Source: an uncultured Saprospiraceae bacterium (GTDB lineage: Bacteria; Bacteroidota; Bacteroidia; Chitinophagales; Saprospiraceae). Taken from it: 40,118 nt of DNA. Of the stretch, positions 24,617 through 32,473 are shown in pieces (within the stretch, counting starts at the first letter, position 1; each line of letters begins with the position of its first letter). A program made the position numbers and the translations under genes. The DNA lies in assembly GCA_937967625.1 (NCBI GenBank), contig CALCJP010000090.1, positions 1 through 40,118 of the forward strand, written 5' to 3'. The notes beneath the pieces were generated by a model, which searched no databases, was not told the origin of the DNA, and saw only the letters and a list, made by a program, of their open reading frames with translations.

Positions 24617-24796
24617 ATGAAAAAAGTAAAAATAACTCAAGTTAAAAGTGTGATTGACCGCCCGAAAAGGCAAAAGGACACCATGATCGCACTCGGTTTG
24701 CGGAAAATGAACGCAACCAGAGAACATAATGCTACGCCGCAAGTTTTGGGTATGATAGCCAAAGTTGCGCATCTACTCAAAGTAGAGGAAGCATAA
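24617..24796 (+). CDS. rpmD: 50S ribosomal protein L30
   Basis: 59 residues, the normal bacterial length. I start at the ATG at 24617 (MKKVKITQVKSVIDRPKRQK). An in-frame ATG at 24581 would add twelve residues encoded by the spacer hairpin and is unlikely. LGLRKMNATREHNATPQVLGMI is typical of L30. It lies between rpsE and rplO. Confidence 0.95.
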   Translation: MKKVKITQVKSVIDRPKRQKDTMIALGLRKMNATREHNATPQVLGMIAKVAHLLKVEEA

Positions 24797-24834
24797 TTCA
24801 AACGAACATTTAAGGTTTTTGAAATTTACATAAA

Positions 24835-25281
24835 ATGAAATTAAGCAATTTAAGACCGGCAAAAGGCGCAACCAAAAACGGAAAGAGAATCGCTCGTGGT
24901 ACAGGATCTGGTAGAGGAGGCACTTCTACTCGCGGGCACAAAGGAGCTAAGTCTCGTTCAGGTTGGTCAAAGAAAAGAAACTTTGAAGGTGGGCAAATGC
25001 CACTTCAAATGCGACTGCCAAAAGTTGGTTTTAAAAATGTCGATAAAATCTACTATGTGCCAATGAACTTGGCAACGTTGGAGAATATAGCTGACAAGTA
25101 CAGCGTCTCTGACATCAGTCTCGACTTTTTAGTAGAAAAAGGTATTATTAAGAAAAATGCAAAAGTGAAAGTTTTGGGCAAAGGTGCTTTGACGAAAAAA
25201 GTTTCTGTCGCAGCACACGCATGCTCTGAAAAAGCAAAACAAACTATTGAGGAATTAGGCGGAAGTGTAAACCTTGTTTAA
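24835..25281 (+). CDS. rplO: 50S ribosomal protein L15
   Basis: 148 residues, normal length. L15 acts in late assembly of the large subunit. The Gly/Arg-rich N terminus (LRPAKGATKNGKRIARGTGSGRGGTSTRGHKGAKSRSG) and FEGGQMPLQMRLPKVGF are family signatures. It ends 9 nt before secY. Confidence 0.98.
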   Translation: MKLSNLRPAKGATKNGKRIARGTGSGRGGTSTRGHKGAKSRSGWSKKRNFEGGQMPLQMRLPKVGFKNVDKIYYVPMNLATLENIADKYSVSDISLDFLVEKGIIKKNAKVKVLGKGALTKKVSVAAHACSEKAKQTIEELGGSVNLV

Positions 25282-25290
25282 AAATTTCAC

Positions 25291-26658
25291 ATGAAAAATT
25301 TCATTCAGACGCTCCAGAATATCTGGAAAATCAAAGAATTAAGAGAAAGAATTCTTTACACCCTGGGTTTGATATTGATTTATCGCTTGGGGTCATTTAT
25401 TGTATTGCCAGGGGTAATGCCAGACGTGTTAGAGCAAGCAACTGCCAATAGCAATCCTAACGACATCCTCGGTTTGATCAACCTCTTCACAGGGGGAGCA
25501 TTTAATAATGCAGCCATCATGGCGCTTGGCGTAATGCCATACATCACAGCGGCGATTATCGTCCAGTTATTGGGTTTTGCAGTACCTTATTTCCAAAGGT
25601 TACAGCAAAGAGAAGGAGAATCAGGAAGAAAGAAAATCAATCAAATCACTCGGTTGCTGACTTTAGCAATTACCTTGGTTCAAGGAGGTGGTTACTTAAC
25701 TTACATATATAGTCTCGGTGCTGTTGACCCGAATGTTCCTCAAGGGATTTTCTGGATTGCCAACATCATCATACTATCTACGGGTACCATCTTCGCCATG
25801 TGGTTAGGTGAGCGGATCACCGACAACGGAGTAGGAAACGGTATCTCTCTATTGATTACAATTGGAATCATCGCTGGTTTGCCACAAGCATTTGCAGCAG
25901 AATTCCTATTGCAGATGGAGAATAGTCCGATTTTATTCGTTGTTGAGTTAGCTGCGTTCTTCGTAATCATGGCCGCGACAGTTTTGATTGTACAAGGAAT
26001 CAGAAAAATTCCAATCCAATTCGCAAAAAGAATGGTTGGACGTGGGGCGAATCAAATGCCAGTAGCTGGTGTAAGAGATTACATTCCATTAAAAGTGAAT
26101 GCAGCAGGAGTAATGCCAATCATTTTCGCGCAAGCGTTAATGTTCTTGCCAGCGACAGTAGCACAATTTGCCTCTGGAGCGAGCGCTCAAGCATCTCCAA
26201 TTTTGAGAGCATTGAATGATTTTACCTCAATGCCTTACAATATCATTTACTTCTTTTTGGTAGTACTTTTCACTTATGTATATACTGCCTTGATTGTAAA
26301 TCCACAACAGTACTCTGAGTACTTGAAGAGACAGAACGCATTCATTCCAGGTATCAAGCCAGGAAAACCGACTTCGGATTTCATCGATTCAATTACGACT
26401 CGAATCACGTTGCCAGGTTCTGTATTCTTAGGAATCATTTCGATTATGCCAGCAGTAGCTGCTGCATTTGGGGTGAACGTAGCATTTGCGATGTTTTTCG
26501 GAGGTACTTCTCTCCTTATCTTGGTGGGTGTTGTTTTAGACACTTTGCAACAGATTGAGAGCTACCTATTGATGAGAAAATATGATGGTTTAGTAAAATC
26601 AGGAAGAATTCAAGGAAGAAGCAGCAGCCGACTACAGCAGATTGGTTCAGGCATGTAA
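25291..26658 (+). CDS. secY: Preprotein translocase subunit SecY
   Basis: 455 residues with ten hydrophobic segments, the membrane channel of the Sec translocon. Diagnostic stretches are LGVMPYITAAIIVQLL (plug and TM2 region), NGISLLITIGIIAGLP, VVLFTYVYTALIVNPQQYSEYLKRQNAFIPGIKPGKPT (the C5 loop that binds SecA and the ribosome) and YLLMRKYDGLVKSG near the end. It sits between rplO and map as in other Bacteroidota; adk is absent at this place. Confidence 0.98.
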   Translation: MKNFIQTLQNIWKIKELRERILYTLGLILIYRLGSFIVLPGVMPDVLEQATANSNPNDILGLINLFTGGAFNNAAIMALGVMPYITAAIIVQLLGFAVPYFQRLQQREGESGRKKINQITRLLTLAITLVQGGGYLTYIYSLGAVDPNVPQGIFWIANIIILSTGTIFAMWLGERITDNGVGNGISLLITIGIIAGLPQAFAAEFLLQMENSPILFVVELAAFFVIMAATVLIVQGIRKIPIQFAKRMVGRGANQMPVAGVRDYIPLKVNAAGVMPIIFAQALMFLPATVAQFASGASAQASPILRALNDFTSMPYNIIYFFLVVLFTYVYTALIVNPQQYSEYLKRQNAFIPGIKPGKPTSDFIDSITTRITLPGSVFLGIISIMPAVAAAFGVNVAFAMFFGGTSLLILVGVVLDTLQQIESYLLMRKYDGLVKSGRIQGRSSSRLQQIGSGM

Positions 26659-26664
26659 TTTCTT

Positions 26665-26680
26665 TTTGACTTTCGTCAAA
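26665..26680 (+). repeat. Short tetraloop hairpin before map
   Basis: tttgactttcgtcaaa folds into a 6-bp stem with a TTTC loop. It begins 6 nt after the secY stop and ends 17 nt before map. Confidence 0.8.
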
Positions 26681-26697
26681 TATTTTTCCAAGCAATT

Positions 26698-27519
26698 ATG
26701 ATCATATACAAGACCAACGAGGAGATTGAGAAGATAAGAGCGAATTGCCATTTAGTTTGTAAAACTTTGGCGTTGGTCGGAAGTATGTTGAAGCCGGGAG
26801 CAGTCGGCAGCAAAATTGACAAAGCGGCAGAAGAATTCATTAGAGATCACGGTGCAGAACCAGGCTTTAAGGGATACAGGGACTTTCCCTGGACACTTTG
26901 TGTTTCTCGAAACGAATGCGTAGTTCATGGATTCCCAACAGATAAGCCCTTTGAAAATGGGGACATCGTATCTGTTGATTGTGGAGTTTATGATAAAGGC
27001 TACTACGGCGATGCAGCATATACTTTCGCAATTGGCGATGTGTCAGAAGAGACCATGCAGTTGTTGCGAATCACACATGAGTCCCTCTATCGAGGCATCG
27101 ACATGGCAAGAGTCGGAAAGCGATTAGGAGACGTAAGTTTCGCAATTCAAGATTTTACACAAAGAGTTAATAAATACTCAGTGGTTCGAGAATTGGTGGG
27201 ACATGGATTAGGTCGCAATCTTCATGAAGAACCAGAAGTTCCAAATTTTGGAAAAAGAGGAAGAGGCGTGAAGTTCATTGAAGGATTAGTCATTGCAATT
27301 GAACCCATGATCAATCTGGGTCGCAAGGAAGTGAAGACCCTTCAAGATGGATGGTCAGTAGTGACAAAAGATGGAAGACCATCTGCACATTACGAACACA
27401 CTATCGCAGTGACTAAAAATGGTCCTGACATCTTGAGTGACCACAGTTACATTGAAAAAGCCATTGTGAAGAATGAACATTTGACTGAGATAAAAGCAGT
27501 TGAATACTCGCTTAGTTAG
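26698..27519 (+). CDS. map: Type I methionine aminopeptidase
   Basis: 273 residues. It removes the initiator Met from new proteins using two metal ions. The metal ligands are visible: the Asp pair in VSVDCGVYDKGYYGDAAYTF, His in ELVGHGLGRNLHEEP, Glu in VIAIEPMI and the last Glu in AHYEHTIAV. No N-terminal zinc-finger extension. Gene order secY-map-infA is widely conserved. Confidence 0.97.
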   Translation: MIIYKTNEEIEKIRANCHLVCKTLALVGSMLKPGAVGSKIDKAAEEFIRDHGAEPGFKGYRDFPWTLCVSRNECVVHGFPTDKPFENGDIVSVDCGVYDKGYYGDAAYTFAIGDVSEETMQLLRITHESLYRGIDMARVGKRLGDVSFAIQDFTQRVNKYSVVRELVGHGLGRNLHEEPEVPNFGKRGRGVKFIEGLVIAIEPMINLGRKEVKTLQDGWSVVTKDGRPSAHYEHTIAVTKNGPDILSDHSYIEKAIVKNEHLTEIKAVEYSLS

Positions 27520-27528
27520 TCAATGGAT

Positions 27529-27568
27529 TTCCGCTTTCGCGGAATAAACATAATTTCACGAAAGTGAA
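27529..27568 (+). repeat. Paired tetraloop hairpins between map and the infA promoter
   Basis: 27529-27544 (ttccgctttcgcggaa, TTTC loop) is followed by 27555-27568 (ttcacgaaagtgaa, GAAA loop), cores 25 nt apart. They lie upstream of the predicted infA promoter, so in the map transcript they would be in its 3' part. Confidence 0.85.
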
Positions 27569-27599
27569 GTCGATTTTAAAGTAAATTTGAGTGCAATTT

Positions 27600-27635
27600 T
27601 TTGGGATAAAAAATTCGAAAAAAAATCTATCTTTG
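27600..27635 (+). promoter_or_regulatory. Probable internal promoter before infA
   Basis: TATCTTTG at 27628-27635 followed by gcgctc copies the rpsL and rplP promoter cores. A TTTG at 27600-27603 is 24 nt upstream, longer than the usual 19-20. Transcription would begin about 15 nt before infA, giving a very short leader. Confidence 0.55.
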
Positions 27636-27655
27636 CGCTCCAATTTTCAAAACGT

Positions 27656-27874
27656 ATGTCAAAAAAGAATTTAATAAAGCAGGACGGCACTATTGAGGAG
27701 GCACTTTCAAATGCCATGTTCAGAGTTCGTCTTGAGAATGATCACATAATCGTAGCAACGATTTCTGGCAAAATGCGCATGAACTACATTCGTATTTTAC
27801 CAGGAGATAAAGTTGCCGTCGAAATGTCTCCTTACGATTTAACAAGAGGCAGGATCACATACAGATATAAATAG
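27656..27874 (+). CDS. infA: Translation initiation factor IF-1
   Basis: 72 residues, the standard length. IF-1 blocks the A site during initiation. I start at the ATG at 27656 ([24 protein letters not shown]); a longer frame from a TTG at 27587 would run through the promoter. The OB-fold signature [35 protein letters not shown] is complete. Confidence 0.97.
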   Translation: MSKKNLIKQDGTIEEALSNAMFRVRLENDHIIVATISGKMRMNYIRILPGDKVAVEMSPYDLTRGRITYRYK

Positions 27875-27899
27875 ATAATTTTTCTAAAAAATATACATC

Positions 27900-28016
27900 A
27901 TGAAGGTTAAAGCTTCAGTTAAGAAAAGAACAGCAGATTGCAAAATCGTCAGAAGAAAAGGGCGCATTTACGTAATCAACAAAAAGAATCCTCGATTTAA
28001 GCAACGTCAAGGGTAA
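27900..28016 (+). CDS. rpmJ: 50S ribosomal protein L36, zinc-site-degenerate
   Basis: 38 residues: [20 protein letters not shown] followed by [19 protein letters not shown]36 usually carries a C-C-C-H zinc site (KKRCxxCK, VICKxNP, RHKQRQG). Here only Cys14 remains; the other positions are Thr11, Asn27 and Phe32, so zinc binding is lost. This is the zinc-free form known in other lineages. It lies between infA and rpsM. Confidence 0.97.
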   Translation: MKVKASVKKRTADCKIVRRKGRIYVINKKNPRFKQRQG

Positions 28017-28133
28017 TAATTGAAATTCTAAGTTTTTTGTCAGAGGACACAAACCATTTCAAATTCTTGATTTGGTTTCCTTTGAGAGATTATTCAGAAT
28101 AGACATTAATCAAAAATTTTAAACTCGATATAA

Positions 28134-28511
28134 ATGGCTCGTATAGCTGGTAACGATTTACCGAAAAATAAAAGAGGTCTCATCGGATTGACCTACATCT
28201 TTGGAGTAGGAACTTCTCGCGCAAAGGAAATTCTTGGCAAAGCAGATGTAGATGTAAACGTAAAAGTGAAGGACTGGACGGATGCTAACATTCGTGACAT
28301 CTCCGGAATCATCCAAAATGAGTACAAGGTAGAGGGGGAGCTACGTTCTGAGGTTCAGATGAACATCAAGCGTTTGATGGACATCGCCTGCTATAGAGGA
28401 TTGCGCCATAGAAAAGGATTACCTGTAAACGGACAGCGTACCAAAACAAACGCTCGTACCAGAAAAGGTAAGCGTAAGACAGTTGCAAACAAGAAGAAAG
28501 CAACCAAATAA
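28134..28511 (+). CDS. rpsM: 30S ribosomal protein S13
   Basis: 125 residues. S13 in the head bridges to the large subunit and contacts the P-site t[28 protein letters not shown] at the start and [29 protein letters not shown] near the end are diagnostic. The 117-nt spacer before it has no GAAA hairpin. Confidence 0.98.
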   Translation: MARIAGNDLPKNKRGLIGLTYIFGVGTSRAKEILGKADVDVNVKVKDWTDANIRDISGIIQNEYKVEGELRSEVQMNIKRLMDIACYRGLRHRKGLPVNGQRTKTNARTRKGKRKTVANKKKATK

Positions 28512-28556
28512 TTTGACTCTAATAACAGATTTTCTTTATTTCAATATTCCATATAA

Positions 28557-28946
28557 ATGGCAAAGGCAGTAAAAAAAGGTAGGAAAAAAAAGGTAAAAGT
28601 TGATCCGGATGGATTGGTTTATATCAAAGCAAGCTTCAACAACATTATCATTTCTGTCACCAACAAAAACGGTAGTGTAATTTCATGGGGTTCTGCTGGT
28701 AGAGCCGGTTTCAGAGGTTCTAAAAAGAACACTCCTTATGCTGCTCAGATTGCGAGTTCTTCTGCATGTAAATTTGCCTACGACGCAGGTTTGAGAACGG
28801 TTCAGGTGTACGTAAAAGGACCTGGGTCGGGAAGAGAAGCTGCTATCAGAGCGATTGACCAATCAGGCATCAAGGTAACCCGTATCACGGATGTTACGCC
28901 GATTCCTCACAATGGATGTCGTCCTCCCAAACGTCGTAGAGTTTAA
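28557..28946 (+). CDS. rpsK: 30S ribosomal protein S11
   Basis: 129 residues. S11 forms the platform near the E site. [26 protein letters not shown] and [17 protein letters not shown] are signatures, ending [11 protein letters not shown]. The N terminus is very basic ([13 protein letters not shown]). Confidence 0.98.
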   Translation: MAKAVKKGRKKKVKVDPDGLVYIKASFNNIIISVTNKNGSVISWGSAGRAGFRGSKKNTPYAAQIASSSACKFAYDAGLRTVQVYVKGPGSGREAAIRAIDQSGIKVTRITDVTPIPHNGCRPPKRRRV

Positions 28947-28978
28947 TTTTTTAAATCGAGTAAGCGTAAATATTTAAA

Positions 28979-29590
28979 ATGGCAAGATATACTGGACCAA
29001 AACAGAAAAAGGCAAGAGCATTTGGCGAGGCAATTTACGGACCAAGCAAGGCTTTTGATCGCAAGAAATACAGACCGGGTCAGCACGGAACTTCAAGAAG
29101 AAGAGGCCAAAAATCTGATTATGCCAATCAGTTGATGGAAAAGCAAAAGGCTAAATACACTTATGGTCTTTTAGAGCGACAGTTCCGTAATCTATTTGAT
29201 AAAGCAAGTAGAAAAGGTGGAGTAACCGGCGAGGTGTTATTGCAACTTTTGGAGTCTCGTTTAGACAATACGGTTTTTAGATTAGGTTTAGCGAGAACTC
29301 GTCGTCAAGCAAGACAGTTGGTATCGCACAGACACATCACTGTCAATGGAAGAATCCTAAATATTCCCTCGTATGCTATGAATGTTGGTGATATCGTCGG
29401 TGTCAAAGGAAAATCGAAAGAAATGGAGATTATTCAAGACAACGCCGAAAGAAAATCTGACATTAGAAAATTCAGTTGGTTAGAGTTCAACCCTGCCAAA
29501 ATGGAAGGCGTCTATTTGGAGTCTCCAACAAGAGAACAAATACCTGAAAACATTAACGAGCAGCTCATCGTCGAGCTTTACTCTAAGTAA
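28979..29590 (+). CDS. rpsD: 30S ribosomal protein S4
   Basis: 203 residues. S4 is a primary 16S rRNA binder and the alpha-operon repressor in E. coli. [38 protein letters not shown] and the S4 RNA-binding domain [30 protein letters not shown] are diagnostic. The N-terminal zinc-finger cysteines of some S4 proteins are absent. A strong hairpin lies 11 nt beyond its stop. Confidence 0.98.
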   Translation: MARYTGPKQKKARAFGEAIYGPSKAFDRKKYRPGQHGTSRRRGQKSDYANQLMEKQKAKYTYGLLERQFRNLFDKASRKGGVTGEVLLQLLESRLDNTVFRLGLARTRRQARQLVSHRHITVNGRILNIPSYAMNVGDIVGVKGKSKEMEIIQDNAERKSDIRKFSWLEFNPAKMEGVYLESPTREQIPENINEQLIVELYSK

Positions 29591-29601
29591 TATATTTTTT
29601 A

Positions 29602-29636
29602 CATAAACCTGAGCATTTCCTATGCTCAGGTTTATG
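29602..29636 (+). other. Strong hairpin between rpsD and rpoA
   Basis: Arms 29602-29616 (cataaacctgagcat) and 29622-29636 form a perfect 15-bp stem with a 5-nt loop. No T run follows on the plus strand, so it is not a simple intrinsic terminator. It may mark RNA processing, attenuation, or a stability boundary between ribosomal genes and rpoA. Confidence 0.7.
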
Positions 29637-29642
29637 CTCATT

Positions 29643-29654
29643 CCACGAAAGTGG
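29643..29654 (+). repeat. Short tetraloop hairpin before rpoA
   Basis: ccacgaaagtgg, a 4-bp stem with a GAAA loop, 33 nt before rpoA and 6 nt after the larger hairpin. Confidence 0.75.
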
Positions 29655-29687
29655 CTTCTTCTTTTCAATATAAGTCCAATCTAAATT

Positions 29688-30686
29688 ATGAGCATTCTTA
29701 ATTTTCAAAAACCAGATAAAATTGTTCTTCAAAAAGCGGATGACTTTGAAGGAACTTTTGAATTTAAACCACTCGAACCTGGTTTTGGTCAAACTATTGG
29801 TAACTCTTTGAGAAGAGTTTTGCTTTCTTCTTTGGAAGGGTATGCTATCTCAGCGGTAAGGATTGCTGGAGTTGACCATGAGTTCTCAACTATCAAAGGA
29901 ATTACTGAAGATGTTGTGGACATCATCCTAAACTTGAAACAAATTCGATTGAAGCAATTGCTTTCTGATGAAGAAATCAATTCAGAGAAAATATACTTGA
30001 CTATCACTGGAAAGGAAGAATTTACTGCTGGTGACATTGAGGAGTTTACCAATGTCTTCAAGGTGATGAACCCTGACTTGGTAATCTGCAAAATGGAACC
30101 ATTTGTAAACTTGGAGATGGAATTGACCATCACCAAAGGTAGAGGATATGTTCCAGCAGATGAGAACTTACCTAAAGACGCTCCGATTGGTGTGATTCCA
30201 GTTGATTCAATTTATACGCCGATTAAAAACGTATCGTATAAAGTTGAAAACACTCGTGTAGGTCAAAGAACAGATTACGAAAAATTAACGATTGACTTGA
30301 AAACGGATGGAACTATCCACCCGGAAGATGCAGTCAAAGAGGCTTCTCGTATTTTGATTCAACACTTGATGTTGATTACTGATGAAAACATCACATTCGA
30401 TGACGCTACGAGCCGTCAAGATGACATCGTTGATGAGCACATTTTGCACATGCGTAAGTTGTTGAAGACCTCTCTCGAAGATTTGGATTTGTCAGTTCGT
30501 GCCTACAACTGTTTGAAAGCAGCTAAAATCAACATCTTGGCTGACTTGGTTAGATATGACACTCATGAGTTATTGAAGTTCAGAAACTTCGGTAAGAAAT
30601 CATTGGTTGAAATCGAAGAGTTGCTCCAAGACAAAGGCTTGACCTTTGGAATGGACTTGTCTAAATACAAACTGGACGAAGAGTAA
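29688..30686 (+). CDS. rpoA: DNA-directed RNA polymerase subunit alpha
   Basis: 332 residues, full length. The N-terminal domain for assembly shows [31 protein letters not shown]. The C-terminal domain for promoter and activator contacts shows [49 protein letters not shown]. It lies between rpsD and rplQ as in most bacteria. Confidence 0.98.
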   Translation: MSILNFQKPDKIVLQKADDFEGTFEFKPLEPGFGQTIGNSLRRVLLSSLEGYAISAVRIAGVDHEFSTIKGITEDVVDIILNLKQIRLKQLLSDEEINSEKIYLTITGKEEFTAGDIEEFTNVFKVMNPDLVICKMEPFVNLEMELTITKGRGYVPADENLPKDAPIGVIPVDSIYTPIKNVSYKVENTRVGQRTDYEKLTIDLKTDGTIHPEDAVKEASRILIQHLMLITDENITFDDATSRQDDIVDEHILHMRKLLKTSLEDLDLSVRAYNCLKAAKINILADLVRYDTHELLKFRNFGKKSLVEIEELLQDKGLTFGMDLSKYKLDEE

Positions 30687-30688
30687 TT

Positions 30689-30704
30689 TTTCCCTTTCGG
30701 GAAA
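30689..30704 (+). repeat. Short tetraloop hairpin after rpoA
   Basis: tttccctttcgggaaa folds into a 6-bp stem with a TTTC loop, beginning just after the rpoA stop codon (30684-30686). The remaining spacer up to rplQ (30705-30844) has no other feature that I can name. Confidence 0.8.
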
Positions 30705-30844
30705 TCAAAAATAAATTTGGCAAACAGCGGCTCTTTTGACGCTGGGATTTAAAAATAAATTGCAATAACCGACTACTCAACTTACGCTGCCAATCGTAAT
30801 TTCAAAGTTGAGGAAAAGTGTTGCGAAGTTAAATTCTTATAAAA

Positions 30845-31513
30845 ATGAATCACGGTAAGAAATTCAATCATTTAGGTCGTAAAAAAGGACACAGACGTGC
30901 CTTACTGAAAAACATGGCGTGTGCTTTAATCGAACACAAACGTATCAACACAACCGTTGCGAAAGCAAAAGCATTGAGAGGATACATTGAGCCATTAGTG
31001 ACAAAAGCAAAAACGAATTCAACCCATTCAAGAAGGGTCGTATTCAGCTATTTGCAAAGCAAGGATGCCATCAAAGAATTATTTGGACCTATTGCTTCTG
31101 AAATAGGCAACCGCCCAGGTGGCTATGTGAGAGTGATAAAGACAGGTTTTCGTAAAGGAGATGCTGCTGACATGGCAATGATTGAATTCGTGGATTTTAA
31201 TAAAGACTACTCAGTTGGTTCTGGAAGCGAAGGCGATTCTGGCAAATCTAAGAAACGTAGAAGAAGAGGTGGCAAGAAGAAAGCTGCTGCAACTGCTGCT
31301 GCCGCAACGACCGCTGCTGCTGTAGCTGCAGAGGAAGTAGTTGAAGACGCAGTTGAGAAAGTAGCTGAAGCACCTGTTGTTGAAGCAGCAACTGAAACCG
31401 TGGAAACAGTTACCGAAAATGTAGGAGGCGAAGACCCTGAATTGGCTGCAATGGACGCTGCAGAAGACGCAGTCGAAAGCGGAACAACTCCAGCTTCTGA
31501 CGAAGAAGAATAA
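30845..31513 (+). CDS. rplQ: 50S ribosomal protein L17 with long low-complexity tail
   Basis: 222 residues; bacterial L17 usually has 115-165. The core ([25 protein letters not shown] to about residue 120) is standard and sits near the tunnel exit. After it comes a basic patch ([13 protein letters not shown]) and then some 80 residues rich in Ala, Glu, Val and Thr ending DEEE. Tails of this kind are known on Bacteroidota L17 proteins but their role is not settled. The tail DNA is rich in gctgc repeats, which suggests expansion by slippage. Last gene of the cluster. Confidence 0.96.
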   Translation: MNHGKKFNHLGRKKGHRRALLKNMACALIEHKRINTTVAKAKALRGYIEPLVTKAKTNSTHSRRVVFSYLQSKDAIKELFGPIASEIGNRPGGYVRVIKTGFRKGDAADMAMIEFVDFNKDYSVGSGSEGDSGKSKKRRRRGGKKKAAATAAAATTAAAVAAEEVVEDAVEKVAEAPVVEAATETVETVTENVGGEDPELAAMDAAEDAVESGTTPASDEEE

Positions 31514-31533
31514 ACATTACGCATTTACAATAC

Positions 31534-31574
31534 AAAAAAGCGACATTCGGGCAGTTCCGTTTGTCGCTTTTTTT
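31534..31574 (+). terminator. Intrinsic terminator of the ribosomal cluster
   Basis: Arms 31534-31545 (aaaaaagcgaca) and 31562-31573 (tgtcgctttttt) form a 12-bp stem followed by a T run, 20 nt after the rplQ stop. It is a textbook intrinsic terminator and marks the end of the cluster. Confidence 0.9.
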
Positions 31575-31590
31575 ATTCTGAAAACGTTTT

Positions 31591-31616
31591 TAATTTTGAT
31601 TCTCATTTTAATTTTG
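31591..31616 (+). promoter_or_regulatory. Possible promoter of the crotonase-like gene
   Basis: TAATTTTG occurs twice, at 31591-31598 and 31609-31616, each matching the TAnnTTTG -7 form. No good TTTG lies at the expected upstream distance, so only the -7 boxes support this. The gene starts at 31630. Confidence 0.35.
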
Positions 31617-31629
31617 ATTAACCAACATC

Positions 31630-32403
31630 ATGGCAGATAAAACCACATTGGGCTACGTCAAATCCGAAACCAAAAACGGAGTAGCTACTATTGAATTTTT
31701 CCACCCTTCTCATAACTCCCTGCCGGGAAATCTCCTTGCGCAATTAGCAGACGCTATCAAAAAAGCAGGAAAAGACAAAGAGGTATTAGTGGTAGTTTTG
31801 AAAAGTTCCGGCGACCGTACCTTCTGCGCGGGCGCCAGTTTTGATGAATTGATGTCTATCAAAAACCTACGAGTTGGGAGGAAATTCTTTATGGGGTTTG
31901 CCAATGTCATCAATGCCATGCGCAAGTGTCCCAAATTTGTGATTGGGCGAATTCAAGGCAAAGCTGTTGGAGGGGGAGTAGGATTAGCTTCTGCAACTGA
32001 TTATTGCATTGCTACTAAATTCGCCTCTGTCAAATTGAGTGAATTAGCAGTAGGGATTGGTCCCTTTGTGGTAGGACCAGCGGTGGAGAGAAAAATGGGA
32101 ACCTCAGCATTCACCCACCTATCCATCAATGCAACTGAGTGGCAGACTGCCGCATGGGCAAAAGAAAAGGGACTCTTCAATGAAGTATTTGATTCAATAG
32201 AACAAGTAGATGCCTACATCGATCACCTTTCGGAAAAATTAGTCGCATCCAACCCCGAAGCGATGAAAGCGCTCAAAAAAGTCTTTTGGAAAGGAACCGA
32301 AGATTGGGATGACCTTTTGAAAGAGCGAGCAGGTATCAGCGGCAAATTGGTGCTTTCTGATTTTACCAAAAAGGCAATTGAGGGGTTTAAGAAGAAGGCG
32401 TGA
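31630..32403 (+). CDS. Enoyl-CoA hydratase/isomerase (crotonase) family protein
   Basis: 257 residues with the crotonase fold, which binds acyl-CoA thioesters. The oxyanion-hole segments are RTFCAGASFDEL (about 63-74) and GKAVGGGVGLASATDYCIA (about 109-127). Of the two catalytic glutamates of enoyl-CoA hydratases, the first position is Gly (GGGVGL in place of GGGxEL), while the second is kept (SELAVGIGPF). A single acid is more like isomerases or AUH-like variants, so hydratase activity is uncertain. No other beta-oxidation genes adjoin it. Cytoplasmic. Confidence 0.85.
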   Translation: MADKTTLGYVKSETKNGVATIEFFHPSHNSLPGNLLAQLADAIKKAGKDKEVLVVVLKSSGDRTFCAGASFDELMSIKNLRVGRKFFMGFANVINAMRKCPKFVIGRIQGKAVGGGVGLASATDYCIATKFASVKLSELAVGIGPFVVGPAVERKMGTSAFTHLSINATEWQTAAWAKEKGLFNEVFDSIEQVDAYIDHLSEKLVASNPEAMKALKKVFWKGTEDWDDLLKERAGISGKLVLSDFTKKAIEGFKKKA

Positions 32404-32473
32404 CAATCAAATCGGAACTTGGTTGTTTAATCTCCGTAAGTAGTTTTTATCAAACCTTAAAAATATAGAAGAT

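Noticed and set aside
27587-27655. Upstream TTG start for infA
   Set aside because: It would run through the predicted promoter; the ATG at 27656 gives the exact IF-1 length.
28017-28133. Possible promoter before rpsM (tttcctttg near 28076)
   Set aside because: It lacks the TA of the -7 box and has no -33 element.
11482-30704. Mini-hairpins as intrinsic terminators
   Set aside because: Stems are mostly 3-6 bp, lack T runs, and lie between co-transcribed ribosomal genes.
11482-30704. Mini-hairpins as DNA-uptake signals
   Set aside because: Uptake signals keep a fixed sequence; here only the six-base core is fixed and the flanks covary.
31207-31524. Minus-strand Ala/Ser-rich frame over the L17 tail
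   Set aside because: Low-complexity shadow of rplQ, on the strand opposite to a ribosomal gene.
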